Source: UBA12403 sp043808565 (lineage in GTDB: Bacteria > Patescibacteriota > Patescibacteriia > UBA9934 > GWF2-40-263). Taken from it: a stretch of DNA of 6,297 bases. Positions within the stretch are counted from its first letter, which is position 1, and each line of letters begins with the position of its first letter. Shown here one piece after another: positions 1 to 5,317 of this stretch. Position numbers and translations under genes: made by a program. The DNA lies in NCBI GenBank assembly GCA_043808565.1, contig JAZDEQ010000050.1, positions 1 through 6,297 of the forward strand, written 5' to 3'. The notes below the pieces were generated by a model. It searched no databases, was not told the DNA's origin, and saw only the letters and a program-made list of their open reading frames with translations.

Positions 1-49
1 TTTTTTTGAAAATTTTTTCTTTCAAAGTGGGAAGAAAAAATAAAAAATA

Positions 50-118
50 GCCTTTTTGTTTGTTTTAATCCCTATTTTAGAGGCTAAATGACGATTAAAT
101 GGGGAAAGTAAAAAAGGC
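50..118. repeat. Nested inverted repeat upstream of znuA
   Basis: Three nested complementary arms can be read: GCCTTTTT (50-57) with AAAAAGGC (111-118), TTTAATC (64-70) with GATTAAA (93-99), and TTTAG (76-80) with CTAAA (84-88) around a three-base loop. It lies upstream of the predicted znuA promoter, so it is probably not in the znuA leader. Read on the minus strand, the closing arm is followed by a T-rich run (about 49 down to 36), which looks terminator-like, although no minus-strand gene is seen to its right. It could be the end of an unseen transcript, a structured RNA or an operator. Bases 1-49 are AT-rich and hold only a short TTTGAAA/TTTCAAA inverted pair. Confidence 0.4.
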
Positions 119-127
119 CTCCGAGTT

Positions 128-156
128 TTGCAGTGGTCTCTAAAGCATGCTAGAAT
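128..156 (+). promoter_or_regulatory. Probable sigma70-type promoter of the znu operon
   Basis: An extended -10 element, TGC followed by TAGAAT (148-156), differs from TGnTATAAT at one position. A weak -35 (TTGCAG, 128-133) lies 17 bases upstream. Transcription would start near 163, leaving a leader of about 14 bases with no Shine-Dalgarno sequence before the znuA ATG at 177. An 8-bp palindrome AGCATGCT (144-151) overlaps the extended -10 and could bind a regulator. I do not see a convincing canonical Zur box. Confidence 0.6.
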
Positions 157-176
157 GTTTTTAATAACTTTTTCTT

Positions 177-1073
177 ATGAATAAACATCTTCGTTCCCTT
201 TTATTGTTTTTATTAATTATTGTTTTAAGTGGCACTTTATTGGCAGCTTTTAAATTTTTGGCTCAAAATAGTCCAGCTAAAAATTCCGAATCAATTGTCG
301 CGGCCACTATTTTTCCCATCTACGATATTGCTAAAAATATTGCCGGCTCGGAAATCAAAACTGTTTTAATTCTGCCGCCAGGGGCCGATGCCCATTCTTT
401 TGAACCTTCGCCATCGTTATTAAAAGAATTGAATGGGGCAAAAGTTGTTTATACGATTGGTGGCAATCTTGATAATTGGGCTTCGGTTTTAGCCCAAAAT
501 GTTGGGGCAGAAATCGTCATGGTTAATTCTGGCATTAAACTTCGAGCGGCTAATGACGAAGAAGATGGACCTTTTGATCCGCACTATTGGCTTTCAGTTC
601 CTAATGCCAAAATAATCGCGAGCAATATAGCTAACGATCTTATTGTTCGTTTTCCAGCCAGTCAGGAAAGCATTACTGCTAATTTAAACATTTATCTTTC
701 TCAACTTGATAATTTAGATCTGGAAACTAGAACGGCTTTGCAAAATCTTCCCCAAAAAAACCTCGTCACTTTTCACGACGCATGGTATTATTTTGCTGAA
801 GAGTATGGTTTAACCGTGGCCGGAACTTTTGAACCAACTGCTGGTCGCGAACCTACCCCGCAATATTTAGCTGACCTCGTTACCAAACTTCAGGCGGCTA
901 AAGTTAAAACTGTTTATTACGAACCGCAAATGAGCATTGCTGGTTTGGAAACTTTTATTAAAGATTACAATGTTAATTTAGCTGTTCTTGATGATATCGG
1001 TGGCACAGCACCTTACGATTCTTACCTTAATCTCATAAAAACCAATGTCTCCACTCTCCAAAAAAATCAATAA
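177..1073 (+). CDS. znuA: Zinc ABC transporter substrate-binding protein ZnuA
   Basis: Cluster A-I (TroA/ZnuA-type) metal-binding protein of 298 residues, expected outside the cytoplasmic membrane, where it captures Zn2+ and hands it to ZnuB. Residues about 7-27 form one hydrophobic helix. No lipobox cysteine follows, so it looks like an uncleaved anchor or secretion signal, not a lipoprotein. The expected metal ligands are visible: His73 (GADAHSFEPSP), His136 (FDPHYW), His200 (VTFHDAW) and Asp272 (AVLDDIGG). A His at the third position, where Mn-binding relatives such as PsaA have Glu, favours zinc. The His-rich loop of many ZnuA proteins is replaced by a short acidic stretch (about 125-134). 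An in-frame TAA at 165-167 makes the ATG at 177 the first possible start, and there is no Shine-Dalgarno. It overlaps znuC by 29 bases. Manganese cannot be excluded as a substrate. Confidence 0.93.
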   Translation: MNKHLRSLLLFLLIIVLSGTLLAAFKFLAQNSPAKNSESIVAATIFPIYDIAKNIAGSEIKTVLILPPGADAHSFEPSPSLLKELNGAKVVYTIGGNLDNWASVLAQNVGAEIVMVNSGIKLRAANDEEDGPFDPHYWLSVPNAKIIASNIANDLIVRFPASQESITANLNIYLSQLDNLDLETRTALQNLPQKNLVTFHDAWYYFAEEYGLTVAGTFEPTAGREPTPQYLADLVTKLQAAKVKTVYYEPQMSIAGLETFIKDYNVNLAVLDDIGGTAPYDSYLNLIKTNVSTLQKNQ

Positions 1074-1791
1074 CGAAAATCAGCCAGCCATTTTTACCGA
1101 AGGGGTTACTGTTCGTTTTGGCGAACACGCGGCCGTTGACAATGTTTCTTTTTCCGTCGAGCGAGGTGAAATTGCCGCCATTGTTGGCCCCAACGGTTCG
1201 GGCAAAACCACTCTCATGAAAGCCATTCTTGGCTTAGTCCCTTCTCGAGGAGAAATTTTAATTTTAGGTCAGCATTTTCACGACGTTCGTCATCGAGTTG
1301 GTTATGTGCCACAGCGTTTTACTTTTGATCGTGACTTCCCGATTACCGTTGAAGAATTTTTGCATTTGGCCAAACGCAATGAATGTTCTAATTCGCGCAT
1401 TGGCACGGTCATTAAAGAAGTCGGCCTCACTCCACTCGCATTACGTAAACGTTTGGGTAATCTTTCTGGCGGCCAACTTCAACGAGTATTAATTGCCCAA
1501 GCTATTCTTAATGACCCAGCAGTTTTGTTTTTAGACGAACCAGCCACGGGTATCGACGTGGTCGGTGAAACCGCGGTCCATGATGTTATCGAACATTTAA
1601 ACAAAGAACACCACACCACTGTCCTCATGGTCTCGCACGACATTGCCATGATTTCTTGTTTGGTCGATAAAGTTCTTTGTCTGAACAAAAAACTTCTCTG
1701 CTCTGGCCCACCCAAAAAAGCCTTAACTCAAAAATCTCTCGGCGATCTTTTTGGTTCGCACCATTCGTTTTACGAGCATCATCAACATTAA
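1045..1791 (+). CDS. znuC: Zinc ABC transporter ATP-binding protein ZnuC
   Basis: Cytoplasmic ABC ATPase of 248 residues, normal for ZnuC, expected to dimerise and drive ZnuB. All nucleotide-binding motifs are intact: Walker A GPNGSGKT (48-55), Q-loop Gln90, signature LSGGQ (140-144), Walker B VLFLDEP (160-166) with catalytic Glu165, D-loop around GID (169-171) and switch His198. The last ten residues carry five histidines (239, 240, 245, 246, 248), a possible metal-binding tail. The ATG at 1045 lies inside the 3' end of znuA in another frame, has no Shine-Dalgarno, and no ATG, GTG or TTG follows in frame before the conserved domain. Expression by translational coupling to znuA is therefore likely. 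Family, motifs and context all agree; only the exact metal is inferred. Confidence 0.95.
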   Translation: MSPLSKKINNENQPAIFTEGVTVRFGEHAAVDNVSFSVERGEIAAIVGPNGSGKTTLMKAILGLVPSRGEILILGQHFHDVRHRVGYVPQRFTFDRDFPITVEEFLHLAKRNECSNSRIGTVIKEVGLTPLALRKRLGNLSGGQLQRVLIAQAILNDPAVLFLDEPATGIDVVGETAVHDVIEHLNKEHHTTVLMVSHDIAMISCLVDKVLCLNKKLLCSGPPKKALTQKSLGDLFGSHHSFYEHHQH

Positions 1792-1795
1792 TCGG

Positions 1796-1925
1796 TTGGG
1801 TTGGAGGGGTGATTATCGGAGTTGTTTGGTGATTGGTTTAGGTGATTGTTGAATTGGACGTTGTTTTTATAAAAGCTAATTGGCTCAAAAAAATCACCAA
1901 TCGATAATCACCAAACAAAACCCAA
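1796..1925. repeat. Long imperfect inverted repeat in the znuC-znuB gap
   Basis: The 167-base gap has a G/T-rich left half and a complementary C/A-rich right half. The main stem pairs TTGGGTT (1796-1802) with AACCCAA (1919-1925) and GGTGATTATCG (1808-1818) with CGATAATCACC (1902-1912). A rival 13-bp pairing joins TTGTTTGGTGATT (1822-1834) with 1906-1918, so two folds compete. GGTGATT occurs three times on the left (1808, 1828, 1841) and AATCACC twice on the right (1892, 1906). There is no T-run, so it is not a simple terminator. C-tracts at 1934-1937 and 1943-1949 follow before znuB. It may be a small palindromic repeat element or an RNA structure that tunes znuB expression or protects the mRNA. 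Confidence 0.7.
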
Positions 1926-1958
1926 TCTAAAAGCCCCTTCGTCCCCCCCGAAACCATT

Positions 1959-2768
1959 ATGCCCCTCCTCGACCTTCTAACCTTCCCTTTTCTACAACGT
2001 GCAATAATCGCCGGTTTAATTCTTGGTTTACTTTTGGCGTGTCTTGGAGTTTATGTCACGCTTAAAAAAATGGCTTTTTTTGGTGATGGCATTGCTCACG
2101 CTTCGTTAGCTGGTATTGCTATTGCTATTTTGGCTGGGGTAACGCCTATGCCGGTCGCTCTGGTTTGGTCACTATTGGTGGCGATTTTTATTTTTTATTT
2201 GGAACGAAAAATAAAATTATCGACCGATTCTTTGATTGGCATTCTTTTTACCGCCAGCATGGCTCTGGGTGTTGTTCTAATGCGTTTTACGCCTGGTTAT
2301 CAACCTGATCTTGTCTCCTATTTATTCGGCAGTATTCTTTCTATTCAGACTTTTGATCTTTGGATCACGGCGACCTTAGCGGCCATGATTTTATTGTGGC
2401 TGTTTTCCTCGTTTCGAGCTCTGACTTTTTTATCTTTATCAGAAGAGAGCGCGGCCGTGTCTGGAGTTAAAGTCTGGCTTCACACTTTGCTACTTTACAT
2501 TTCCCTAGCCATCGCCACGGTTTTGGCCGTCAAAATGTTGGGTATTGTTTTGGTCTCGGCTCTTCTGATTATTCCACCAGCCATTGGTCGAATCCTGGCT
2601 CAAAATTTCAAACAATATTTTATTTTTTCCATCATTGCGGCCGAAGTCACAATTTTGGCTGGTTTATTTTTCTCTTTACAATTCGACCTGCCATCAGGCG
2701 CGTCAATTGTTTTAACCGGCACAGGATTATTTTGTTTGGCGACGATTTTTAAAAGAAAAACCGTATAA
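1959..2768 (+). CDS. znuB: Zinc ABC transporter permease ZnuB
   Basis: Integral membrane permease of the ABC-3 (ZnuB/TroC) family, 269 residues, a normal length. About eight to nine hydrophobic segments are visible (roughly 13-33, 45-62, 65-82, 91-110, 131-150, 173-190, 192-210, 219-240, 246-263). Family hallmarks are present: FGDGIAHASLAG (41-52), DSLIGILFT (90-98), LFGSILSI (122-129), LVSALLIIPPAIGR (198-211) and DLPSGASIVL (243-252). It should form the membrane channel that passes Zn2+ from ZnuA to the cytoplasm, with ZnuC bound underneath. The ATG at 1959 is the only plausible start, because an in-frame TAA lies at 1905-1907 and no other start codon follows it. There is no Shine-Dalgarno; the leader is C-rich instead. 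It sits 167 bases after znuC with no clear promoter in the gap, so co-transcription is likely. A strong terminator follows at 2797. Confidence 0.94.
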   Translation: MPLLDLLTFPFLQRAIIAGLILGLLLACLGVYVTLKKMAFFGDGIAHASLAGIAIAILAGVTPMPVALVWSLLVAIFIFYLERKIKLSTDSLIGILFTASMALGVVLMRFTPGYQPDLVSYLFGSILSIQTFDLWITATLAAMILLWLFSSFRALTFLSLSEESAAVSGVKVWLHTLLLYISLAIATVLAVKMLGIVLVSALLIIPPAIGRILAQNFKQYFIFSIIAAEVTILAGLFFSLQFDLPSGASIVLTGTGLFCLATIFKRKTV

Positions 2769-2796
2769 AAAAAATAAGACCTTAAAAATTTTGACC

Positions 2797-2824
2797 CAAG
2801 ATGTTTCAAACGTCTTGTTTTTTT
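2797..2824 (+). terminator. Intrinsic terminator of the znu operon
   Basis: CAAGATGTTT (2797-2806) pairs with AAACGTCTTG (2808-2817), with one T-G wobble in the middle and the innermost pairs probably open as the loop. Seven Ts (2818-2824) follow immediately. It starts 29 bases after the znuB stop. It overlaps the last six codons and the stop codon of the convergent minus-strand gene, so those bases serve both as coding sequence and as terminator. Confidence 0.85.
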
Positions 2825-3342
2825 CTGGCCAAAATTTCTAGGACTCTCAAACCTCTTTTCCCGAATTCAGTAGTCCACGGCGTTTCACTAAGACCGTTGT
2901 CGACTTCTAGTTCACGAAGACTAAAATCAGTCTTGGTAAACCCTGCCCCGATTATCGCTTCAGTGGCCAAATTAATGACATCTTGAGCGACAACGAGACG
3001 AAAAAAACCGCCCGGTTTTAATTTGCGAAAAACCGCTCGCGTTACCTTTCGGGTGTATTCTTCGTAACCGCGAAACTTAACGCCACCGCCTGAATCAGAA
3101 TAATACCCCACGGCCATAATCGAAATTATTTCATCGACCGAACCGTTAGTTAATCCAGCCAAGGCTGACAAAAAATCTTTTTTAACAATTTTAAGATTTT
3201 TGCTCACCTCCTCTTCACCATAAGCTAAACCATTACTAAGATCAGCGGCAAGATCGACAGCTACATGATAAACCTCTGGTCGCTCAACAGTTGAAGGGTT
3301 GGGGTTTCCCAACTCAACGACGATGCTTTGTGTTTGAGACAC
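2806..3342 (-). CDS. SAM-dependent methyltransferase-like protein
   Basis: Protein of 178 residues whose layout fits a class I Rossmann-fold methyltransferase. A first strand IVVELGNPNP (7-16) stands where motif I (ELGxGxG) belongs. VYHVAVDL (24-31) gives the acidic residue Asp30 after strand 2, KIVKKDF (51-57) resembles strand 3, SVDEIISIMAVGYY (68-81) strand 4, and KLKPGGFFRLVV (107-118) the typical post-motif strand 5, followed by a GAGF turn (132-135). The motif I glycines are replaced by Asn-Pro-Asn-Pro, so SAM binding and activity are uncertain, and no substrate can be named. Translation most likely begins at GTG (3340-3342), because a strong SD lies five bases upstream. It has its own promoter and no partner gene, and it is convergent with znuB. 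It could be a degenerate or non-catalytic family member. Confidence 0.7.
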   Translation of the reverse strand: MSQTQSIVVELGNPNPSTVERPEVYHVAVDLAADLSNGLAYGEEEVSKNLKIVKKDFLSALAGLTNGSVDEIISIMAVGYYSDSGGGVKFRGYEEYTRKVTRAVFRKLKPGGFFRLVVAQDVINLATEAIIGAGFTKTDFSLRELEVDNGLSETPWTTEFGKRGLRVLEILARKKQDV

Positions 3343-3347
3343 GGTTA

Positions 3348-3353
3348 CTCCTT
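3348..3353 (-). promoter_or_regulatory. Strong Shine-Dalgarno deciding a GTG start
   Basis: On the minus strand AAGGAG stands five bases before GTG (3340-3342). This fixes the methyltransferase-like start at GTG. It contrasts with znuA, znuC, znuB, dusB and the transglutaminase-like gene, which show no SD. Confidence 0.8.
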
Positions 3354-3382
3354 TTTGGTTCAGTTGTTAACGAACCACCTAA

Positions 3383-3410
3383 ATCATAGTTTTTTGACCG
3401 ACCTCGTCAA
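3383..3410 (-). promoter_or_regulatory. Promoter of the methyltransferase-like gene
   Basis: On the minus strand TTGACG (3405-3410) and TATGAT (3383-3388) are separated by 16 bases, each one mismatch from consensus. Transcription would begin near 3376, giving a leader of about 33 bases that contains the SD. Confidence 0.65.
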
Positions 3411-3421
3411 GACGAATATGC

Positions 3422-3451
3422 TTGACAGACGGGGTGTTTTTAAGGTATTAT
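3422..3451 (+). promoter_or_regulatory. Rightward promoter with no gene behind it
   Basis: A consensus -35 TTGACA (3422-3427) and TATTAT (3446-3451) are 18 bases apart on the + strand. Its -35 is 11 bases from that of the leftward promoter, and the two form an inverted pair GTCAAG (3406-3411) / CTTGAC (3421-3426). No + strand gene follows before 4271. A transcript starting near 3458 would meet the hairpin at 3481-3508 within about 55 bases. Confidence 0.4.
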
Positions 3452-3480
3452 TTTAAGATTCGCTCACCTAAAAGTGTTAA

Positions 3481-3508
3481 AAACAACCGCTTTAATTAGC
3501 GGTTGTTT
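3481..3508. terminator. Symmetric terminator hairpin
   Basis: A perfect 10-bp stem, AAACAACCGC (3481-3490) with GCGGTTGTTT (3499-3508), closes an eight-base AT loop. On the minus strand it lies 32 bases after the membrane-protein stop codon and ends in five Ts (three of them in the stem), as expected for that gene's terminator. On the + strand the tail is also T/A-rich, so it may work in both directions. Confidence 0.8.
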
Positions 3509-3540
3509 ATTAATATCTTAAAAAAATTCTTTAATTTCAC

Positions 3541-3969
3541 TTAAATCATTTTCGCCAAAATCCACGTCCCTATCAAATACTGTACGATCATGCTAACACA
3601 CCACGTTACGAGCATCAAAAACGACATGGGAAAACAACTATAAGTCATAAGCATACCAATAATCGACATTAAAATAAAAACACTAGCAAAACCTAAAATA
3701 TTCTTATTTGGCGAAGGATTAGGTAGGCATACGGAAAAAAAACAAATTTTTCCGCCTGAAGTAGCCCAAACCTTTGACATAACTAAACCAGACAAAAACG
3801 GACAAACAAACATCAATGACATTAAAGGATCAGACCACGGTCGAAAAAGTGCTGTGGCATACTCGGCCGCAAGCCCAGGAAAAGTTTCCCCCCAAAGCAT
3901 ATTAAGAACAAAACCAACCACAGCCATAGCCAAACCAGCCACTAAACCAGAAAAAAGAACTTTTTTCAT
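3541..3969 (-). CDS. Small four-helix membrane protein, unknown function
   Basis: Protein of 142 residues with four predicted membrane segments (about 5-25, 50-70, 91-110, 115-138). The signature FRPWSDPLMSL (42-52) before helix 2, and the TYSCFPMSFLMLVTW stretch (109-123) around helix 4, resemble a family of uncharacterised small membrane proteins I associate with candidate-phylum bacteria. No catalytic motif or known function can be assigned. The segment between helices 2 and 3 (about 71-90, with two Cys and two Pro) is less hydrophobic and looks atypical. It is read through an eight-base homopolymer (3735-3742), so an indel there is conceivable but not shown. The ATG at 3967-3969 has only a weak GAGAA upstream. 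The transposase stump ends just before it and its frame overlaps this gene by 68 bases. A terminator follows at 3481-3508. Confidence 0.72.
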   Translation of the reverse strand: MKKVLFSGLVAGLAMAVVGFVLNMLWGETFPGLAAEYATALFRPWSDPLMSLMFVCPFLSGLVMSKVWATSGGKICFFSVCLPNPSPNKNILGFASVFILMSIIGMLMTYSCFPMSFLMLVTWCVSMIVQYLIGTWILAKMI

Positions 3970-4183
3970 AAATTAAAATTCTCTTTTCGGCTTTCCGTTG
4001 GGCGGTGTCCGGGAGATACTGATTTAGTTTCCGATTGACGTTACGTTTCAGTTCTCGACCGATAGTCGATTTGTCTCGTTTGAGACGTTTGGCAATATCA
4101 CTATTTGTCATGCCTTTTTCCTTGAGCTTGTAGATTTTGTCACGTTCCTTTTGTCCTAATTGTTTGTAAGTTTGCTTGTGCAT
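3902..4183 (-). pseudogene. Truncated IS30-family transposase (N-terminal HTH only)
   Basis: The open frame codes for 93 residues. Residues 1 to about 68 match the N-terminal DNA-binding part of IS30-family transposases: YKQLGQKERDKIYKLKEKGM, then the helix-turn-helix SDIAKRLKRDKSTIGRELKRN (28-48), then YLPDTAQRKAEKR (56-68). Full-length family members are usually over 300 residues and end in a DDE catalytic core, which is absent here. After about residue 68 (near 3980) the frame runs through unrelated, Phe/Trp/Gly-rich sequence that is the out-of-frame start of the membrane-protein gene. The stump cannot transpose. It might still bind DNA, for example related IS30 ends, but that is inference. 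AAAGG stands only three bases before the ATG, too close for a good SD. The call of IS30 remnant is firm; whether any protein is made is unknown. Confidence 0.8.
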
Positions 4184-4225
4184 AATCCTTTGAGTATACT
4201 ACCCAAAGTTGCACTTCTAAATTGA
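3980..4225 (-). mobile_element. Remnant of an IS30-like insertion sequence
   Basis: This covers the transposase 5' part plus the upstream 42 bases. The 19 bases at 4207-4225, read on the minus strand as TCAATTTAGAAGTGCAACT, look like an IS30-type terminal repeat, though I cannot verify the match. I found no inverted copy on the other side and no target duplication, so the element has lost its distal end near 3975-3985. Confidence 0.45.
4193..4221 (-). promoter_or_regulatory. Candidate promoter of the IS30 stump
   Basis: On the minus strand TTTAGA (4216-4221) and TATACT (4193-4198) are 17 bases apart, 10 bases before the transposase ATG. Transcription could run through the stump into the membrane-protein gene and stop at the hairpin at 3481-3508, so the IS relic may supply that gene's promoter. 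Confidence 0.45.
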
Positions 4226-4249
4226 TTATACGATTGAATAATTTATTAA
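4222..4249 (+). promoter_or_regulatory. Weak candidate promoter of dusB
   Basis: TTGATT (4222-4227) and TATTAA (4244-4249) are 16 bases apart, each with two mismatches. It would give a leader of about 15 bases with no Shine-Dalgarno before the ATG at 4271, much like znuA. It overlaps the putative IS end. Confidence 0.3.
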
Positions 4250-4270
4250 TTTCCAATATCATTATGCCAC

Positions 4271-5221
4271 ATGTCTTTATCCTGGACAACCGTTAAAAAA
4301 CCCATCATTGCTCTCTCGCCCATGGCCGATCATACTGATTCGGCTTTTTGTCGAATTGTAAAACATTTGTCACCAGCAACAATTGTTTTTCACGAAATGG
4401 TTTCGGCCGAGGCCGTCGTCCGTGGCAATGAAAAAACTTGGGGTATGGCAGAAATTCATCCAAGCGAACGGCCACTGGTACAACAAATTTTTGGCGGCGA
4501 GCCGGAAATTATGGCTCAAGCCGCCAAAATGATTGTCGAAAAATTTCAGCCCGAAGCCATTGATATCAACATGGGTTGTCCGGCTCGCAAACTTACTAAT
4601 AATTTTAACGGTGCCGCCCTCATGCGCGAGCCAGAACGAGCGGCCGCAATCGTCCAAGCCGTCAAAGCCGCGATTAAGGTTCCGGTTTCAGTCAAAATGC
4701 GTTTGGGCTGGAATGATCCAACTGAATGTCTAACCTTTGCTCCGATCATTGAAAAAGCCGGGGCTGATTTAATTTCCCTTCATGGTCGAACCAAAAAACA
4801 AGAATATTCTGGCCGGGCTGATTGGACCATGATCAAACGAGTTAAAGAATTGGTTTCAATTCCGGTCCTTGGTAATGGCGATGTGGTTTCGGTCGAAGAC
4901 GCAAAACGGGTTTTAGAAACTGGTGTCGACGGAATTTTGATTGGCCGTGGTGCCCTCGGTAACCCCTGGATTTTTCGCGATATTGAAAAAACCTTAGCCG
5001 GTCAAGAAATAAAAAAAATTACTTCTGCCGAACGTGCTGAAATAATTCTTCTTCATGCTCAATATTTTCTGGAACAAAACCCTGGTAAAAATTTAACCAA
5101 CTTTCGCAAACACTTGGTTTGGTATTTTAAAGGAGCCGAAGGTGCCAGCAAAATCCGCCAATCGATTAGTGGACTTAAAACTCTCGATGAGCTTAAAATA
5201 ATTTTAAGTAAGTTTGAGTAA
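4271..5221 (+). CDS. dusB: tRNA-dihydrouridine synthase (DusB-like)
   Basis: Flavin (FMN)-dependent enzyme of 316 residues that reduces uridine to dihydrouridine in the D-loop of tRNA with NADPH, in the cytoplasm. The TIM-barrel Dus motifs appear in order: SPMADHTDSAFCR (16-28) at the first strand, DINMGCPARK (98-107) with catalytic Cys103, VKMRLGW (141-147) with FMN-contacting Lys142, HGRTKKQEYSGRADW (171-185), GNGDV (201-205), and GRGALGNPWIF (225-235) for the FMN phosphate. A C-terminal helical tRNA-binding domain follows (about 250-316). Length and motifs fit DusB; the exact subfamily, and so the target uridine, is less certain. The ATG at 4271 was chosen because the barrel begins right after it; the ATG at 4264 is out of frame. 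No SD is seen. The gene stands alone and converges on the transglutaminase-like gene. Confidence 0.93.
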   Translation: MSLSWTTVKKPIIALSPMADHTDSAFCRIVKHLSPATIVFHEMVSAEAVVRGNEKTWGMAEIHPSERPLVQQIFGGEPEIMAQAAKMIVEKFQPEAIDINMGCPARKLTNNFNGAALMREPERAAAIVQAVKAAIKVPVSVKMRLGWNDPTECLTFAPIIEKAGADLISLHGRTKKQEYSGRADWTMIKRVKELVSIPVLGNGDVVSVEDAKRVLETGVDGILIGRGALGNPWIFRDIEKTLAGQEIKKITSAERAEIILLHAQYFLEQNPGKNLTNFRKHLVWYFKGAEGASKIRQSISGLKTLDELKIILSKFE

Positions 5222-5224
5222 CGC

Positions 5225-5256
5225 GGCGAGATCCCTCTCGTGGCGCTCGGGATGAC
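5225..5256. repeat. REP-like intergenic palindrome
   Basis: ATCCC (5231-5235) pairs with GGGAT (5249-5253), with further partial symmetry inside. Read on the minus strand it begins GTCATCCCGAGCG and ends GAGGGATCTC. That form resembles short palindromic repeats I recall between genes in many unrelated bacterial genomes. It is much more GC-rich than its surroundings and begins four bases after the dusB stop. It may be a mobile REP-type unit and could also act in 3'-end formation, although no T-run follows. Confidence 0.55.
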
Positions 5257-5285
5257 AAAGTCAAAAAAATGACGAAAAATAAAAT

Positions 5286-5317
5286 CCCCTTCACCCCCTT
5301 AAACCCCTTATTCCCCC
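5286..5317 (-). other. Four-tract G-quadruplex motif over a stop codon
   Basis: On the minus strand, G-tracts of 5, 4, 5 and 4 bases (5313-5317, 5304-5307, 5294-5298, 5286-5289) are separated by loops of 5, 5 and 4 bases. This fits the standard G3+N1-7 quadruplex pattern. The TAA stop of the transglutaminase-like gene (5308-5310) lies in the first loop, so the motif would be in that gene's mRNA 3' end, followed by a U-rich stretch. Confidence 0.6.

Noticed and set aside
1298..1715. Open frames inside znuC (1298-1492 +, 1479-1715 -)
   Set aside because: They lie wholly within a complete ATPase gene, have no family resemblance or SD, and are best explained as shadows of its codons.
2600..2986. 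Open frames over the znuB end and opposite the methyltransferase-like gene (2600-2809 -, 2801-2986 +)
   Set aside because: Both are low-complexity frames overlapping well-supported genes, with no recognisable domain.
4209..4232. TTGCAC plus TATACG as a + strand promoter for dusB
   Set aside because: The spacer is only 12 bases, too short for a sigma70-type promoter; TTGATT/TATTAA fits better, though weakly.
4370..4749. Three open frames within dusB (4370-4657 -, 4533-4733 +, 4546-4749 -)
   Set aside because: They cover the conserved Dus active-site region in other frames and show no independent evidence.
5260..5273. GTCA-A6-TGAC as a dusB terminator
   Set aside because: The stem is only four base pairs and lacks a T-run on the + strand.
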